Shown here: positions 1-9,670 of the stretch, piece after piece
Numbering within the stretch: the stretch's first letter is position 1
Layout of the letters: every line of letters starts with the position of its first letter
NCBI GenBank assembly: GCA_028281525.1
Contig: JANQJR010000058.1
Span: forward strand, 1 to 34,845
Reading direction: 5' to 3'
Length of the DNA: 34,845 bases
DNA from: Magnetovibrio sp.
GTDB lineage: Bacteria; Pseudomonadota; Alphaproteobacteria; Rhodospirillales; Magnetovibrionaceae
Made by a program: the position numbers and the translations under genes
Notes under the pieces: model-generated
Told to the model about the DNA's origin: nothing
Seen by the model: the letters and a program-made list of their open reading frames with translations, nothing else
The model's database searches: none

Positions 1-213
1 GTGGCGCGGCGCATCGTGTGCCAAGTGGTGGAAGGCGACGTCTTGCAGGCGGGTCAGCGCTTCGGCCTCATCCGTTTCGGTTCACGCGTCGATGTCTACC
101 TGCCCAAGGACGCCAAACCGCTGGTCGCCGTCGGCCAATTGACCACGGCGGGCGAAACGGTGATTGCGGATCTGGATTCCCACGAGTCCCAACGTGAGGG
201 CGAGGTACGCTGA
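1..213 (+). CDS. psd: Phosphatidylserine decarboxylase, C-terminal part (5' truncated by window)
   Basis: This is the C-terminal ~70 residues of the short, alphaproteobacterial-type phosphatidylserine decarboxylase proenzyme, which makes phosphatidylethanolamine at the inner membrane. The visible sequence contains the FGSRVDV segment around residues 26-32. The Gly-Ser there is the family's self-cleavage site, where Ser becomes the pyruvoyl group of the small alpha subunit. The reading frame is open at base 1, so the gene starts outside the window. Its TGA stop shares a base with the ATG of the next gene (TGATG), the usual psd-pssA translational coupling. The identification rests on the cleavage motif and on the pssA neighbour. 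Confidence 0.9.
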   Translation: MARRIVCQVVEGDVLQAGQRFGLIRFGSRVDVYLPKDAKPLVAVGQLTTAGETVIADLDSHESQREGEVR

Positions 214-1031
214 TGTCGGACGCTCAACCCCAACGCCCCAAACGCAAGCGCTTGTCACTCAATGTGATGATTCCCAACATGCTGACGCTGATCGCGTTGT
301 GCTCCGGCCTGACGGCGATCCGCTTCGCTTACGAGGGGCGATGGGAGCACGCGGCATTGGCAATCCTCGCCGCCGCCATTCTTGACGCCTTGGACGGACG
401 CATTGCCCGTCTGATGAAAGGCACGTCGAAATTCGGCGCGGAATTGGATTCACTTTCCGACATCCTCAGTTTCGGCGTCGCGCCACCGATGATGTTGTAC
501 TTCTGGTCATTGCAGGATTTTGGACGATTTGGCTGGATCTTGGTCTTGATGTTCGCGGTCAGTTGCGCGCTCCGTTTGGCGCGCTTCAACACGGCCGCCG
601 AAGAACCGGATCCGCCGGCCTGGGCCTCCACATTCTTTTCCGGTGTGCCCGCACCGGCTGCGGCCGGTCTGGTGCTGTTACCGATGATCATCTCGTTCAA
701 CCTGTTCGAAGACATCGTGCGCCGCCCCGAAGTTGTGGCGGTGTTCATGGTATTGGTGTCTGTGCTGATGGTCAGTTCCATCCCCACCTATTCGTTCAAG
801 AAGGTCAAGCTGAGCCCCAAGCTGGTCCTGCCGTTGATGGTGACGGTGGGATTGGTGATCGCATCCATGGTCAGTGCGCCGTGGGTCACGCTGTCGGGCG
901 TTTTGGCGGCCTATTTGATTTCCATTCCGTTCGCGATTCGCTCTTACCGGCGCATTTGCGTGCGCACCGGCACGTGCGAAACCGACGATGAGACGCCTGT
1001 CGATATCGATCTCAACGGCGGCACACGATAA
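213..1031 (+). CDS. pssA: CDP-diacylglycerol--serine O-phosphatidyltransferase
   Basis: This is a 272-residue integral membrane enzyme that condenses CDP-diacylglycerol with serine to give phosphatidylserine, the substrate of the decarboxylase encoded just upstream. The complete CDP-alcohol phosphatidyltransferase signature is visible: D58-x2-D61-G62-x2-A65-R66-x8-G75-x3-D79-x3-D83, which supplies the metal and substrate ligands. Hydrophobic segments lie before and after it (about 17-57, 90-117, 140-165, 170-195 and 205-245). Length and polytopic layout fit the type II (PssA) family. The start is fixed by the one-base overlap with the psd stop. The C-terminal tail is hydrophilic and acidic. 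Confidence 0.95.
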   Translation: MSDAQPQRPKRKRLSLNVMIPNMLTLIALCSGLTAIRFAYEGRWEHAALAILAAAILDALDGRIARLMKGTSKFGAELDSLSDILSFGVAPPMMLYFWSLQDFGRFGWILVLMFAVSCALRLARFNTAAEEPDPPAWASTFFSGVPAPAAAGLVLLPMIISFNLFEDIVRRPEVVAVFMVLVSVLMVSSIPTYSFKKVKLSPKLVLPLMVTVGLVIASMVSAPWVTLSGVLAAYLISIPFAIRSYRRICVRTGTCETDDETPVDIDLNGGTR

Positions 1032-1054
1032 AAGGCGCAAGAGGATCCCCCTAA

Positions 1055-1636
1055 ATGATCCGTACGATTAAGCAAGGCGCAATTGTCGTTTACGACTGTG
1101 AATGGACCAGTTGGCCCGGCGCTCAGGACAGCAACTGGTCGCTGCCGTGGCAACACAAGGAAATCATTCAAATCGGCGCGGTTAAACTGGACGTCGGGGA
1201 TGGATTTCGCGAGATCGACAGCTTCGAACGGTTTGTTCGTCCACAACGCAATCCGGAACTGAGCGACTACATTATCGAACTGACCGGCATCACTCAGAGC
1301 CAGATCGATCAACACGGTGTTTCCTTTCCCATGGCTCTGGCTGATTTCACTGGGTTCCTCAGCGATGCGGAGATGGTTCTGAGCTATGGAGGGGACGCAA
1401 GCGTCATCGAGCAAAACTGCGTGCTCACAGGAGTCCCAAAGCCAGGTATTTTCCTCAAGGAACACGATGTCCGCCAGACTCTAAAAGAATTGGGGTTCAT
1501 CACCCGCACGACCGTAAGCTCCAACCTGCCCGCGCATCTTGGCCTGGAGCACTTCGAGCACCCACACAACGCCCTTGGCGATGCGCGTGCGGTGGCGGCC
1601 TCTATCCGCCACCTGCGCAAAGCGAGCCACATCTAG
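1055..1636 (+). CDS. 3'-5' exonuclease, DnaQ/RNase T-like (DEDDh)
   Basis: This 193-residue soluble protein has a DEDDh exonuclease fold, which hydrolyses DNA or RNA from the 3' end with two metal ions. The first motif is YDCEW (D14 and E16), and the last is H171-N-A-L-G-D176, giving the catalytic His and Asp of the DEDDh subclass. The spacing and total length match stand-alone DnaQ-like proteins rather than the full Pol III epsilon subunit. A GAGG ribosome site lies about ten bases before the ATG. It follows pssA by 23 bases and may be cotranscribed. The natural substrate cannot be told from sequence. Confidence 0.85.
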   Translation: MIRTIKQGAIVVYDCEWTSWPGAQDSNWSLPWQHKEIIQIGAVKLDVGDGFREIDSFERFVRPQRNPELSDYIIELTGITQSQIDQHGVSFPMALADFTGFLSDAEMVLSYGGDASVIEQNCVLTGVPKPGIFLKEHDVRQTLKELGFITRTTVSSNLPAHLGLEHFEHPHNALGDARAVAASIRHLRKASHI

Positions 1637-1642
1637 AACCTT

Positions 1643-2758
1643 TTAAGGCGTGCCAAGCAACGTTTCTATAGTGCCCTTATAGTCCTTGTCATCGCGCCAT
1701 TCGACCAACACCTGTTTTGCATCATCCGGATGAATACGCCGGTAAAGGTCTAAAATCTCACCAACCTCTTCGCGTGTCGCGGCGGCGCGGTCTGGCGCGA
1801 CCCGGCGGCTTTTGCGGTAAATGGTCGCGAAGTCGAATTCGCTGAGCTCGATGGCGCGGCACGCGATGGCCATACCTTCGCCGCCCTTTTCGAACACAAT
1901 GCGCCGAATTAGTACGTCGTCGAGCCGCGTCAAATCCGCGAAGATCGCCAAAAACAGCAGAACTTCCCCATCAGACAAGCTCTGCACCAATATTTCCGGC
2001 GTCACCATGCCGCGTTCGCGCAAGCGTTTGAGCAGCTCCGACGCCGGTTCGGTGTGTTCCGCTATGGTGGCTTCATAGCCTTCCCAAGCGGCCTGCTCCA
2101 GCAGGCGGTCAACGGTCACGTCATCAATCTCATAGCGGTCCACGATGTGGCTGCGGAGCGCCGACGACACCCACATGAACATCTTCTTCGCCAAGCCCTC
2201 CGTCAGGTCGGAGCGATGCAGCAACGGCTCTTGGAACGTATCTACGCGCCTCGACTGCTCGACCAGATATGCCAAGGTTGCTTGCGAAATTCGGGCACTG
2301 TCGTTTTTCAACAACTGGGTGACGACGTTGGCATTGTTCGTTTCGACCAAGGCGTCCGAAACGTTCTCCCCGAGGCCTTGGCGCAGGGCGATGACGAGAT
2401 GGTATTCCTCCGTGCGCAGGTGGATGATTTCCACAAGGTCTTCGTCTTTCAAAACCTGGCTCTTGGTGAGGATGGGATAGGCGACATCCATTTCGTCCGA
2501 CGCCAGGGTTTTCGCCAGTTCGCGCGGGACGTCCGGGTCATCAGCCAGTTTTTCGCTGAGCTTCTTGCGGACCGTGACCTCGACTTCATGAATGAGATTT
2601 TCGATGATGTTGAGCATCAGCGCTTTTTCGCGCTCGCTCAAAGCCCCGCCACGGTCTTCGAATAGACTGTCGACCACGGCGGCGAGCTCCGTCCGGCTTT
2701 CGACGGTCTTTTCCCGCGCCAGTTTCTGCAAACGCTCCACATCGAGCGAAACGCTCAT
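1643..2758 (-). CDS. DUF2336 domain-containing protein
   Basis: This 371-residue, mostly alpha-helical and acidic soluble protein is recognisable as a DUF2336 member, a family common in Rhodospirillales and other Alphaproteobacteria. It has no signal peptide or membrane segment. The N-terminal half contains helical repeats rich in Leu, Glu and Asp (about residues 15-170). The central part carries the family segment starting around SRRVDTFQEPLLHR. An AGGAGG ribosome site precedes the ATG at 2758. The gene converges on the exonuclease gene (7-base gap) and is divergent from the histidine kinase at 3001. The molecular function is not established; some members sit near signalling genes, as here. 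Confidence 0.8.
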   Translation of the reverse strand: MSVSLDVERLQKLAREKTVESRTELAAVVDSLFEDRGGALSEREKALMLNIIENLIHEVEVTVRKKLSEKLADDPDVPRELAKTLASDEMDVAYPILTKSQVLKDEDLVEIIHLRTEEYHLVIALRQGLGENVSDALVETNNANVVTQLLKNDSARISQATLAYLVEQSRRVDTFQEPLLHRSDLTEGLAKKMFMWVSSALRSHIVDRYEIDDVTVDRLLEQAAWEGYEATIAEHTEPASELLKRLRERGMVTPEILVQSLSDGEVLLFLAIFADLTRLDDVLIRRIVFEKGGEGMAIACRAIELSEFDFATIYRKSRRVAPDRAAATREEVGEILDLYRRIHPDDAKQVLVEWRDDKDYKGTIETLLGTP

Positions 2759-3000
2759 CGTTCCCTATCCCTCCTCCTGCGTACCACAGCATAGCTTACC
2801 GGCCCGCAACGTGCAGAAAACAATTCGCGAGCGCACGGCAATACGCAGGTATGCACGCATAAGACAATTTTAACGCTTATCCACACGTTTTTGTATGACA
2901 ATGGGGGTGGATATTCCCCTTTTGAACGAATTGCATCTTTATAATGGCTCGAATCTATGGTTAATAAGCCCGTCAGGCATAACAGCAAGCGGGCGCCGCA

Positions 3001-4608
3001 GTGGTCCACGCGTATCAAAACCGCAAACCACGCAACTGGCCGTCGTTCCCCGGCAACGCCGAGGAACGCGCGTCCAAGGCTTTGTCGCGCCTGGAAGACA
3101 TCACCCGTCTGGTCACGGAAATCATATGGGAAACGGACCGCAACGGCGTGCTGACGTTCGTTTCCGAACGCTCGTTTGAAGTTCTGGGGCTTCTGCCGCA
3201 ACAGCTGATCGGTTTGAAGCTGTCGGATTTGGGGCAGTTCTGGTCCCCAACCAGTGAAGAACCCGCACCCGACTTGGACAAACCTTTTCGCGATCAGCTC
3301 TTCAAAATCAAGGGCAAGGACGGCAAGGAACGCACCCTCTTGCTCAGCGGCCTGCCCTATTTCGATAAGGAAACGTGGTTGCTGAAGGGCGTCTACGGCA
3401 CTGCCGAGGACATCACCGCAAAACTGGAAGCGGAAAAATCGTTCCGCATGTTATCCGAAATCATCGAACAGAACCCGTCCATGGTGTTCGTTACCGACGT
3501 CGAAGGAAACATCCAATACGTCAACACCATGTTCAAGAAGATGACCGGTTACAGCGATGAGGAGGTCATCGGTCAGAATCCGCGCATCCTACAATCGGGT
3601 TTAACCCCAAAGGAAACCTATCAGGATTTGTGGGACACGGTCCTGTCCGGTCACAAATGGCGGGGTGAGATCCAAAACAAGCACAAGGATGGAACCATTT
3701 TCTGGGCGCACCTGACGATCAGTCCCATCGCGCTGCATGGCGACACCATCAACCATTTCGTCGCTGTGCACGAAGACATCACGGAACGCAAGCTGGCGGA
3801 AGAAAAGCTCACCGCCGCCAAGGAGCAAGCGGAAATCGCAAGCCGCACCAAATCCGAAATCCTCGCCAACACCAGCCACGAACTGCGCACCCCGCTGAAC
3901 GCCATCATCGGCTTTTCCAGCTCGATCAAGAACGAAACCTTCGGCCCACTGGGCAATCCGGCGTACCAGGATTACATCGACATCATCAAGGAAAGCGGCG
4001 AACATTTGCTGGCGTTGATCAACGACATCCTCGATGTCGCATCGCTGGAAGCCTCGCAAATCATGCTGACGGAATCCACCTTCCGCCTGAAAGATGTGCT
4101 GGAGTCGTCCTTTCGCCTGGTCGCCCCCCATGCCGAAAAGGCGCACGTCGCCATCACCTGCGAAGATGTCGACAGCAGCATTTTCTTGCGCGCCGATGAA
4201 CGGCGCATCAAACAAGTCATGCTCAACTTGCTCTCCAATGCCGTGAAGTTCACCCAGGACGGCGGCACGGTCACGGTGTCCACCATATGCGATTGTGGCA
4301 AGGGCCTGATCGTTCGCGTGTCCGACACCGGCATCGGCATGAACACCGCTGATATCGCCAAGGCCATGACCCAATTCGGCCAGGTGGAAAGCGACCATAC
4401 ACGCAAATACCACGGCACCGGCTTGGGCCTGCCGCTGACCCAAGGATTGGTAGAGCTACACGGCGGACGTTTGGAAATCCACAGCCAAAAGGGAACCGGC
4501 ACCACGGTGGACGTGCACCTGCCACACTACCGTGTGGCTTGCGACCGTCAGAGTTGCATCACCCAGGACTTAGAACCGCCCGACGCCCCGCCGAAAGACC
4601 CGTCTTAA
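3001..4608 (+). CDS. PAS-domain sensor histidine kinase (soluble)
   Basis: This 535-residue protein has no membrane segments. An N-terminal PAS-like domain (about 30-140) and a second, typical PAS/PAC domain (about 150-265, ending HEDITERK) are followed by a short coiled coil and the kinase core. The H box SHELRTPL places the phospho-acceptor at H293. The N box (RRIKQVMLNLLSNAVKF), G1 (SDTGIGM) and G2 (GTGLGLPL) boxes are intact, so it should be an active kinase. The start is uncertain: GTG at 3001 is the first start after an in-frame stop and has only a weak ribosome site. No response regulator is adjacent, so it is an orphan kinase. Its stop overlaps the RND gene stop in a shared TTAA. Confidence 0.9.
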   Translation: MVHAYQNRKPRNWPSFPGNAEERASKALSRLEDITRLVTEIIWETDRNGVLTFVSERSFEVLGLLPQQLIGLKLSDLGQFWSPTSEEPAPDLDKPFRDQLFKIKGKDGKERTLLLSGLPYFDKETWLLKGVYGTAEDITAKLEAEKSFRMLSEIIEQNPSMVFVTDVEGNIQYVNTMFKKMTGYSDEEVIGQNPRILQSGLTPKETYQDLWDTVLSGHKWRGEIQNKHKDGTIFWAHLTISPIALHGDTINHFVAVHEDITERKLAEEKLTAAKEQAEIASRTKSEILANTSHELRTPLNAIIGFSSSIKNETFGPLGNPAYQDYIDIIKESGEHLLALINDILDVASLEASQIMLTESTFRLKDVLESSFRLVAPHAEKAHVAITCEDVDSSIFLRADERRIKQVMLNLLSNAVKFTQDGGTVTVSTICDCGKGLIVRVSDTGIGMNTADIAKAMTQFGQVESDHTRKYHGTGLGLPLTQGLVELHGGRLEIHSQKGTGTTVDVHLPHYRVACDRQSCITQDLEPPDAPPKDPS

Positions 4609-7600
4609 GCTTCGATGGCCTTGGCGGCTTTGCGGGCGTGCCACCACTCCGCGACATTGGCGCGCACCATCAACAACGACGGCGTCACCACCAGCGTCAA
4701 CACCGTCGCAAAGCCCAGTCCGAACACGATGGAAATGGACAACTGCACCCACATCTCGTTGGCGGGCGCGCCGATCACCACATTGCGGCCAATGAAATCG
4801 ATACCGATGTTCATCGCCATAGGCATCAGCCCCAACATGGTCGTCACCGTGGTGAGCAGGACCGGGCGCAGACGTTGTGCGCCTGTGAGCATGATGGCTT
4901 CGCGCGGGCTCGACGTCGATTGCTTGAGGCGGTCGAAGGTGTCGATCAGAACGATGTTGTTGTTGACCACGATCCCCGCCAGCGCGATCACGCCGATGCC
5001 GCCCATGACGATGCCGAACGGCTGACCGGTTATCAACAGACCGATGAACACGCCGATGGTCGACATCACCACCGCCGATAAAATCAAAAACCCTGAATAG
5101 AAACTGTTGAACTGGGTCACCAAAATGATGGCGATGAGAAACAACGCCACGCCGAAGGCCTTGGACAGGAACGCCTTTGCTTTTTCCTGTTCTTCGTCTT
5201 CGCCTTTGAAACGGATGGAGATGCGCGAGTCCAGATCGGCCTGATCGATCCATGCCTGCATGTGCGTGACCATATCGTCCGCCAACACGCCCTCGACGAT
5301 ATCGGCTTTGACCGTGACCACGCGTCTAGCGTCGGTGCGGGTGATGGTGCCGGTCTTGGCGCGTGGCACCATCTCCACAAAATTGGTCAAGGGCACCTGG
5401 CCCGCAGGCGTTTCGACGCGCATTTGGCCCAATTGCTCCAACGTGCGGTACTGACCCGGAAAACGCGCGCGGATATCCAGTTCCTCATCCGTATCCTTGG
5501 GTCGATATTCGCTGAGCTTCACCCCCGAGGTCGCCAAGCGGATGGTGCTGCCGACCGAAGAGACGCTGGCCCCGTACTTGGCGGCCTGGGCGCGGTCGAC
5601 CTCGAACACCCAGTCGATGCCCGGCAACGGCAGACTGTCTTCAATATCGATAAAGTTGCCGTTGGCCTCCAGTTCCTCAACGATGCGCTTGGCAACGGGT
5701 GGGAGAAGCTCTGGAAAACGCGAGGAGATTTCGATCTGCACCGGTTTGCCCACCGGTGGGCCACCCTCTTGCTTTAAGGTGTTGATGATCACGCCCGCCA
5801 TGGGCTGGGTGCGTTCGCGGATTTCGCCCAAAATCTCATCGGCCTTTCGCCGTTTGTCCCAATCGACGAATTCCAAGAACACCGTTCCGATGATGTCCTC
5901 CGCCGTTTCCCCGGACGGGTTGGACTGGGTGCGGGTGTAGACCGTTTCAATGCCCCGTACCTGCTTGGCTTGGGCCTCCACCTCGCGCATCAGAGCGTCG
6001 CGTTCCCAAATAGACATGTTGCCGCGCGCCCGGACCTGCACCTGAGCGGTGCTGGGCTCGACCTCGGGGAAAAATTCGATCCCGTTTCCGAATGTGGCGT
6101 AGGAACCGAGTACACCGATCAGCACCGCAAACGCGCCCACAACCACCTTCGCCGGATGACGCAGCGCGGCTTGCAAGAAATTCAAATACTTCTGGGTTAA
6201 AGGGCCCGCATGTTGAAGTCCCCCTTCCTCACCGCCTTTGAGCGCTTTCATGGCCTTCGGGTCGGCCGTACCGGGCCGCCCGATGTAGGCGCCGAGCGCG
6301 GGAATGAACACCAGCGCCATCAACAATGACGCCGACAGGGTCGCCAACAACGTGATCGGCAGGTATTTCATGAATTCGCCAACCACACCCGGCCAGAACA
6401 ACAACGGCAAGAATGCCGCCAGGGTGGTCAGGGTGGCGGTGATGATCGGTGGCGCCATGCGTTTGGCGGCCAGGGCGTAGGCTTTCTTGCGATGCTGTCC
6501 CTCGGTCATTTTACGGTCGGCGAATTCGGTCACCACGATGGCGCCGTCCACCAGCATGCCGACAGCCAGCACCAGCCCGAACAACACAACAATGTTCATG
6601 GTCATGCCAAGCGCATGCAGAACCAAAACGCCGGTCAGGAACGAGCCGGGAATGGCCACGCCCACCAACCCGGCGGACCGCACCCCCAGCGCGGCGACCA
6701 CGACGATCATCACCAGCAACACCGCGCTGATCACCGAATTTTCCAAAGTCGAAAGGCGTTCGATAATGTCGGTGGATTTGTCCTGGGCATACGTGATCCG
6801 AACGGACTCGCGCAATTGATCCGGCCACATGGCGCGTTCTTCTTCGACCAGGTCGCGCACCAACGCAACCGTGTCGATCAAGTTCTCACCCGCGCGTTTG
6901 GAAACTTCCAACGTCACCGCGCGATCGCCATCGATGCGCGCGAAACTGGTCGGATCCTTGAACGCCCGGCGCACTTCACCGATGTCGCGCAGACGCACCA
7001 CCGCGTCGTTTTCCACCGTCACCGGCAATTCCATGATCTCGCTGACATGGGTCAGCAGTCCCGGCACCTTGACGGTGAAGCTGCCGCGCCCGGTATCCTG
7101 CGCGCCTGCCGCCACCAGTTTGTTGGAATTCTGCACGCTGGCGATGGTTTCCTCGGGACTGAGGCCATAACTTTCAACCTTCACCGGGTCGATCAGGATT
7201 TCCACCATTTCTTCACGGGTGCCGGTCAGTTCAGCTTTCAGCACCGGTGACAGGCCTTCGATTTCATCCTTGAGATTCCGCCCCAGCTCCAACAACGCGC
7301 GCTCCGGTACATTGCCCGACATCGTCACCACGACGATCGGGAATTCGGAGAAATTGATTTCCTCGATCACCGGTTCTTCGCTGTCCTCAGGCAGTTCGGG
7401 CTTGGCGTCGTCGACCCCTTCGCGCACTTCCGTGAGCGCCTGATCCACATCGAAGCCGGCTTCGAATTCCAAGACGATGTTGGCCCCGCCCTCATAGCCC
7501 TTGGCGCGCATTTCCTTGAGCCCCTCAACGGAACGCAGTTCCAATTCCAAAGGGCGAAGGATCAGGTTTTCGCTATCTTCCGGCGAAATACCTTCGTGCA

Positions 7601-7751
7601 CAACGCGGACAATGATCAGCGGAATGTTGATGTCGGGTTCGGCTTCCTTGGGGATGTCCCCATAAGAGACCGATCCCGCGATCAGCAAAAGCAGCAGGGT
7701 CGAAAGGGTGGTGCGGGCGTGGTGAAACGCCAAGTCGATGAAACTTCGCAT
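4605..7751 (-). CDS. RND efflux transporter permease
   Basis: This 1048-residue inner-membrane proton-driven pump of the AcrB/HAE class has the expected layout: TM1 at about 11-29, two large periplasmic loops and two sets of TM helices. In TM4 the proton-relay region reads GMLVDGAIVVTEF, with one Asp (about D402) where AcrB has two. In TM10 the AcrB Lys position falls in a run of Asn (VVNNNIVLIDTF). This variation occurs in other RND subfamilies, so substrate class should not be assumed. It is the last gene of the padR-adaptor-pump operon, starting 3 bases after the adaptor stop. No outer-membrane TolC-type gene is present in the window, so the channel must be supplied from elsewhere. Confidence 0.93.
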   Translation of the reverse strand: MRSFIDLAFHHARTTLSTLLLLLIAGSVSYGDIPKEAEPDINIPLIIVRVVHEGISPEDSENLILRPLELELRSVEGLKEMRAKGYEGGANIVLEFEAGFDVDQALTEVREGVDDAKPELPEDSEEPVIEEINFSEFPIVVVTMSGNVPERALLELGRNLKDEIEGLSPVLKAELTGTREEMVEILIDPVKVESYGLSPEETIASVQNSNKLVAAGAQDTGRGSFTVKVPGLLTHVSEIMELPVTVENDAVVRLRDIGEVRRAFKDPTSFARIDGDRAVTLEVSKRAGENLIDTVALVRDLVEEERAMWPDQLRESVRITYAQDKSTDIIERLSTLENSVISAVLLVMIVVVAALGVRSAGLVGVAIPGSFLTGVLVLHALGMTMNIVVLFGLVLAVGMLVDGAIVVTEFADRKMTEGQHRKKAYALAAKRMAPPIITATLTTLAAFLPLLFWPGVVGEFMKYLPITLLATLSASLLMALVFIPALGAYIGRPGTADPKAMKALKGGEEGGLQHAGPLTQKYLNFLQAALRHPAKVVVGAFAVLIGVLGSYATFGNGIEFFPEVEPSTAQVQVRARGNMSIWERDALMREVEAQAKQVRGIETVYTRTQSNPSGETAEDIIGTVFLEFVDWDKRRKADEILGEIRERTQPMAGVIINTLKQEGGPPVGKPVQIEISSRFPELLPPVAKRIVEELEANGNFIDIEDSLPLPGIDWVFEVDRAQAAKYGASVSSVGSTIRLATSGVKLSEYRPKDTDEELDIRARFPGQYRTLEQLGQMRVETPAGQVPLTNFVEMVPRAKTGTITRTDARRVVTVKADIVEGVLADDMVTHMQAWIDQADLDSRISIRFKGEDEEQEKAKAFLSKAFGVALFLIAIILVTQFNSFYSGFLILSAVVMSTIGVFIGLLITGQPFGIVMGGIGVIALAGIVVNNNIVLIDTFDRLKQSTSSPREAIMLTGAQRLRPVLLTTVTTMLGLMPMAMNIGIDFIGRNVVIGAPANEMWVQLSISIVFGLGFATVLTLVVTPSLLMVRANVAEWWHARKAAKAIEA

Positions 7752-7754
7752 GGC

Positions 7755-8948
7755 TCAGTTTCCTTTTACGTCGTCCGCATCACGGCGCACGGAACTCAAC
7801 GCGCCTTCGACCGGGGTAACCACCTGTCCAGGCGCCACGAATTCCTGACCGACGGTGATGATGCGCACGCGTTCGGGCAAGCCCTTCAACCAGATGCCGT
7901 CTTGCGTATCGGACACCATCTCCACTGCGTGAAATTCAACTTGATCGTCGTCGTTGACGGTCTTCACGCCAATGGCGCCGCTATCGTCCAACGTCAACAG
8001 CGCCGGTGTGATACGGTGCGCGACGATGCGTTCCATGGGCAGACGCAACTCGGCGGTCAAACCTTCGGGAACGCTTTGGTCCGGAACCGGCACCGTCACT
8101 TCAACGCGAAACGTCCGGGTCTGGGCGCTGGAGGCCCGCGCGATGAAACTCACCCGACCGTCAAAAACCCGGTCGTCGGGAAGACGCACGCTCGCCGCCC
8201 CGTTCAGTTGAATGGCGCTGATGTCGCGTTCGGGGATTTCCGCCACCGCCAACATTGTGGTGAGATCGATGACCCGCGCCGCAATAACCCCTTCCTGGTC
8301 GATGAAGTCGCCCGCTTCCAAAGGTAGGTCATCAACCACGCCGGCGACCGGTGCGGTGATGGTCGCGTTGGCGAGGTCGCGCCGCATGCCCGTGACCTGC
8401 GCGCGCGCGGCTTCCAGGTCGGCCTTGGCTTGCGCCACGTTCAATTGCGAGCTGTAGCCGCCCTTGCTGAGTTTTTGCGCGGACTCATAGGCAATTTCGC
8501 GCTGTCTCATGCGCGCTTGCGCTTCCGCCAGCAAGGCCGGCAGGTTTTCCGGGTCCAACTTCACCAACACGTCACCGGCTTGCACCTGGGTCCCCTTCTC
8601 TGCGACGATTTCGGCGACACGGCCAGGCACTTCGGCACGCACATCGACGGCGATGTCAGCTTCGACGCGGCCCAAAACCGCGATGGTGCGCACGTGTTCC
8701 TCGCTGGTTACGCTGGTCACGCGCACACGCACGTGCGGGGTCTCGGTTTCGGCAACACCCGCGTCTGCCGCTTGGTTGCCGACCGCCTGCGCCGTCTCTT
8801 GGTCCGCCTCCTTGAACACGCCGCTGAGCATCCACAACACCGCTATTAATAAAATCGCGATGGCGGTTTTGTGGGACGGCTTGAGGCCACCGCCGGCTTT
8901 GCGCACGGCCTGCCCAAGTTCCGGGGAGAGGTAATCCTTGGGGCTCAT
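7755..8948 (-). CDS. RND efflux periplasmic adaptor subunit (HlyD/MFP family)
   Basis: This 397-residue membrane fusion protein links the RND pump to an outer-membrane channel. A single N-terminal transmembrane anchor lies at about residues 28-44, followed by a beta-barrel/lipoyl/alpha-hairpin layout: the biotinyl-lipoyl half motif around GRVAEIVAEKGTQVQAGD, the helical hairpin at about 145-190, then the second lipoyl half around ITAPVAGVVDDLPLEAGD. No lipobox is visible. Its ATG overlaps the padR stop (ATGA), and the pump gene follows after 3 bases, so the three genes form one transcript. Confidence 0.92.
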   Translation of the reverse strand: MSPKDYLSPELGQAVRKAGGGLKPSHKTAIAILLIAVLWMLSGVFKEADQETAQAVGNQAADAGVAETETPHVRVRVTSVTSEEHVRTIAVLGRVEADIAVDVRAEVPGRVAEIVAEKGTQVQAGDVLVKLDPENLPALLAEAQARMRQREIAYESAQKLSKGGYSSQLNVAQAKADLEAARAQVTGMRRDLANATITAPVAGVVDDLPLEAGDFIDQEGVIAARVIDLTTMLAVAEIPERDISAIQLNGAASVRLPDDRVFDGRVSFIARASSAQTRTFRVEVTVPVPDQSVPEGLTAELRLPMERIVAHRITPALLTLDDSGAIGVKTVNDDDQVEFHAVEMVSDTQDGIWLKGLPERVRIITVGQEFVAPGQVVTPVEGALSSVRRDADDVKGN

Positions 8949-9553
8949 TTTGTGCCTCTAACTTGTTTTTCGAGGGGAGAATCATCCGCCGTATCAAAGC
9001 AATCGCGCAACGATTCCAAATCGCGCCAACCCGTTCCCTTCTCTGCGCTCAGAAACGCGTCACGATGCTCTTCCAAATACTTGAGCATGCCGGCGTAATA
9101 AGCCCGGCCGAAGCCGCGCACCAACAGACGGCCGCGCGAAAGGCCCGTGTCGTCGAGACCGGCAAGCATTTCAGAATAAAAACGGAATTGCTCCGTGTAC
9201 GTATCATAGATGTCTTGCAGATGAGCATCGTCGATGTGGTCGGCGAAAAACAGCATGAACATCGTTTCGGACCGCACCTGATCCGGGTCCGGCGTTTTGG
9301 TCATCGATGTACGGAATTGATCCAGCCCGGCTTTCGTCAGGCTATAGACCTTTTTGTCGGGGCGACCATCCTGGGTTTCCACCGTACACGAAACCAACTC
9401 TTCATCCAGCAATTTGGACAGCGCCGGATAGATGGAGCCGTAGCTCGCCCTATGAAAGTGTGCGAACGGGCCTTCCTCAAACATCTTGCGAATTTCATAG
9501 CCGCTGGCGTCGCCAAGGCTCAAAACACCCAGGCACAGGGTTTTCACATCCAT
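8945..9553 (-). CDS. PadR family transcriptional regulator
   Basis: This 202-residue protein has an N-terminal winged-helix PadR domain (about 5-80), including GYEIRKMFEEGPFAHFHRAS and the YPALSKL/GRPDKKVYSLT strands typical of the family, followed by a helical C-terminal dimerisation region (PadR_C/Vir-like, about 90-180). PadR regulators usually repress adjacent efflux genes and release DNA on ligand binding. The gene is first in the efflux operon and overlaps the adaptor start by four bases, so autoregulation together with the pump is likely. GGAG lies seven bases before the ATG. An AT-rich repeat element sits about 80 bases upstream. Confidence 0.92.
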   Translation of the reverse strand: MDVKTLCLGVLSLGDASGYEIRKMFEEGPFAHFHRASYGSIYPALSKLLDEELVSCTVETQDGRPDKKVYSLTKAGLDQFRTSMTKTPDPDQVRSETMFMLFFADHIDDAHLQDIYDTYTEQFRFYSEMLAGLDDTGLSRGRLLVRGFGRAYYAGMLKYLEEHRDAFLSAEKGTGWRDLESLRDCFDTADDSPLEKQVRGTK

Positions 9554-9630
9554 GTCGCAACTCCGAAGCCGATTGCGCCCGGAAGATATTGAAGAGGGGA
9601 GGTTAGTCGAACGGGCGTTTATATCTACTC

Positions 9631-9658
9631 ATTATATATCATATCGATATATATCATT
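9631..9658. promoter_or_regulatory. Putative PadR operator upstream of padR
   Basis: This AT-rich element contains two direct copies of TATATATCAT (9633-9642 and 9648-9657, 15 bases apart) and overlapping perfect palindromes, ATATCGATAT at 9641-9650 and GATATATATC at 9646-9655. It stands out from the GC-rich surroundings. PadR-family proteins commonly bind ATAT-containing palindromes in their own promoter, so this is the best operator candidate for the efflux operon. The role is inferred from position and symmetry. Confidence 0.5.
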
Positions 9659-9670
9659 GCAATAGTACAT

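Noticed and set aside
2917-2945. Sigma-70 promoter for the PAS kinase around TATAAT at 2940-2945
   Set aside because: A perfect-looking -10 box exists, but no acceptable -35 hexamer is found at 16-18 bases, so it is not listed as a feature.
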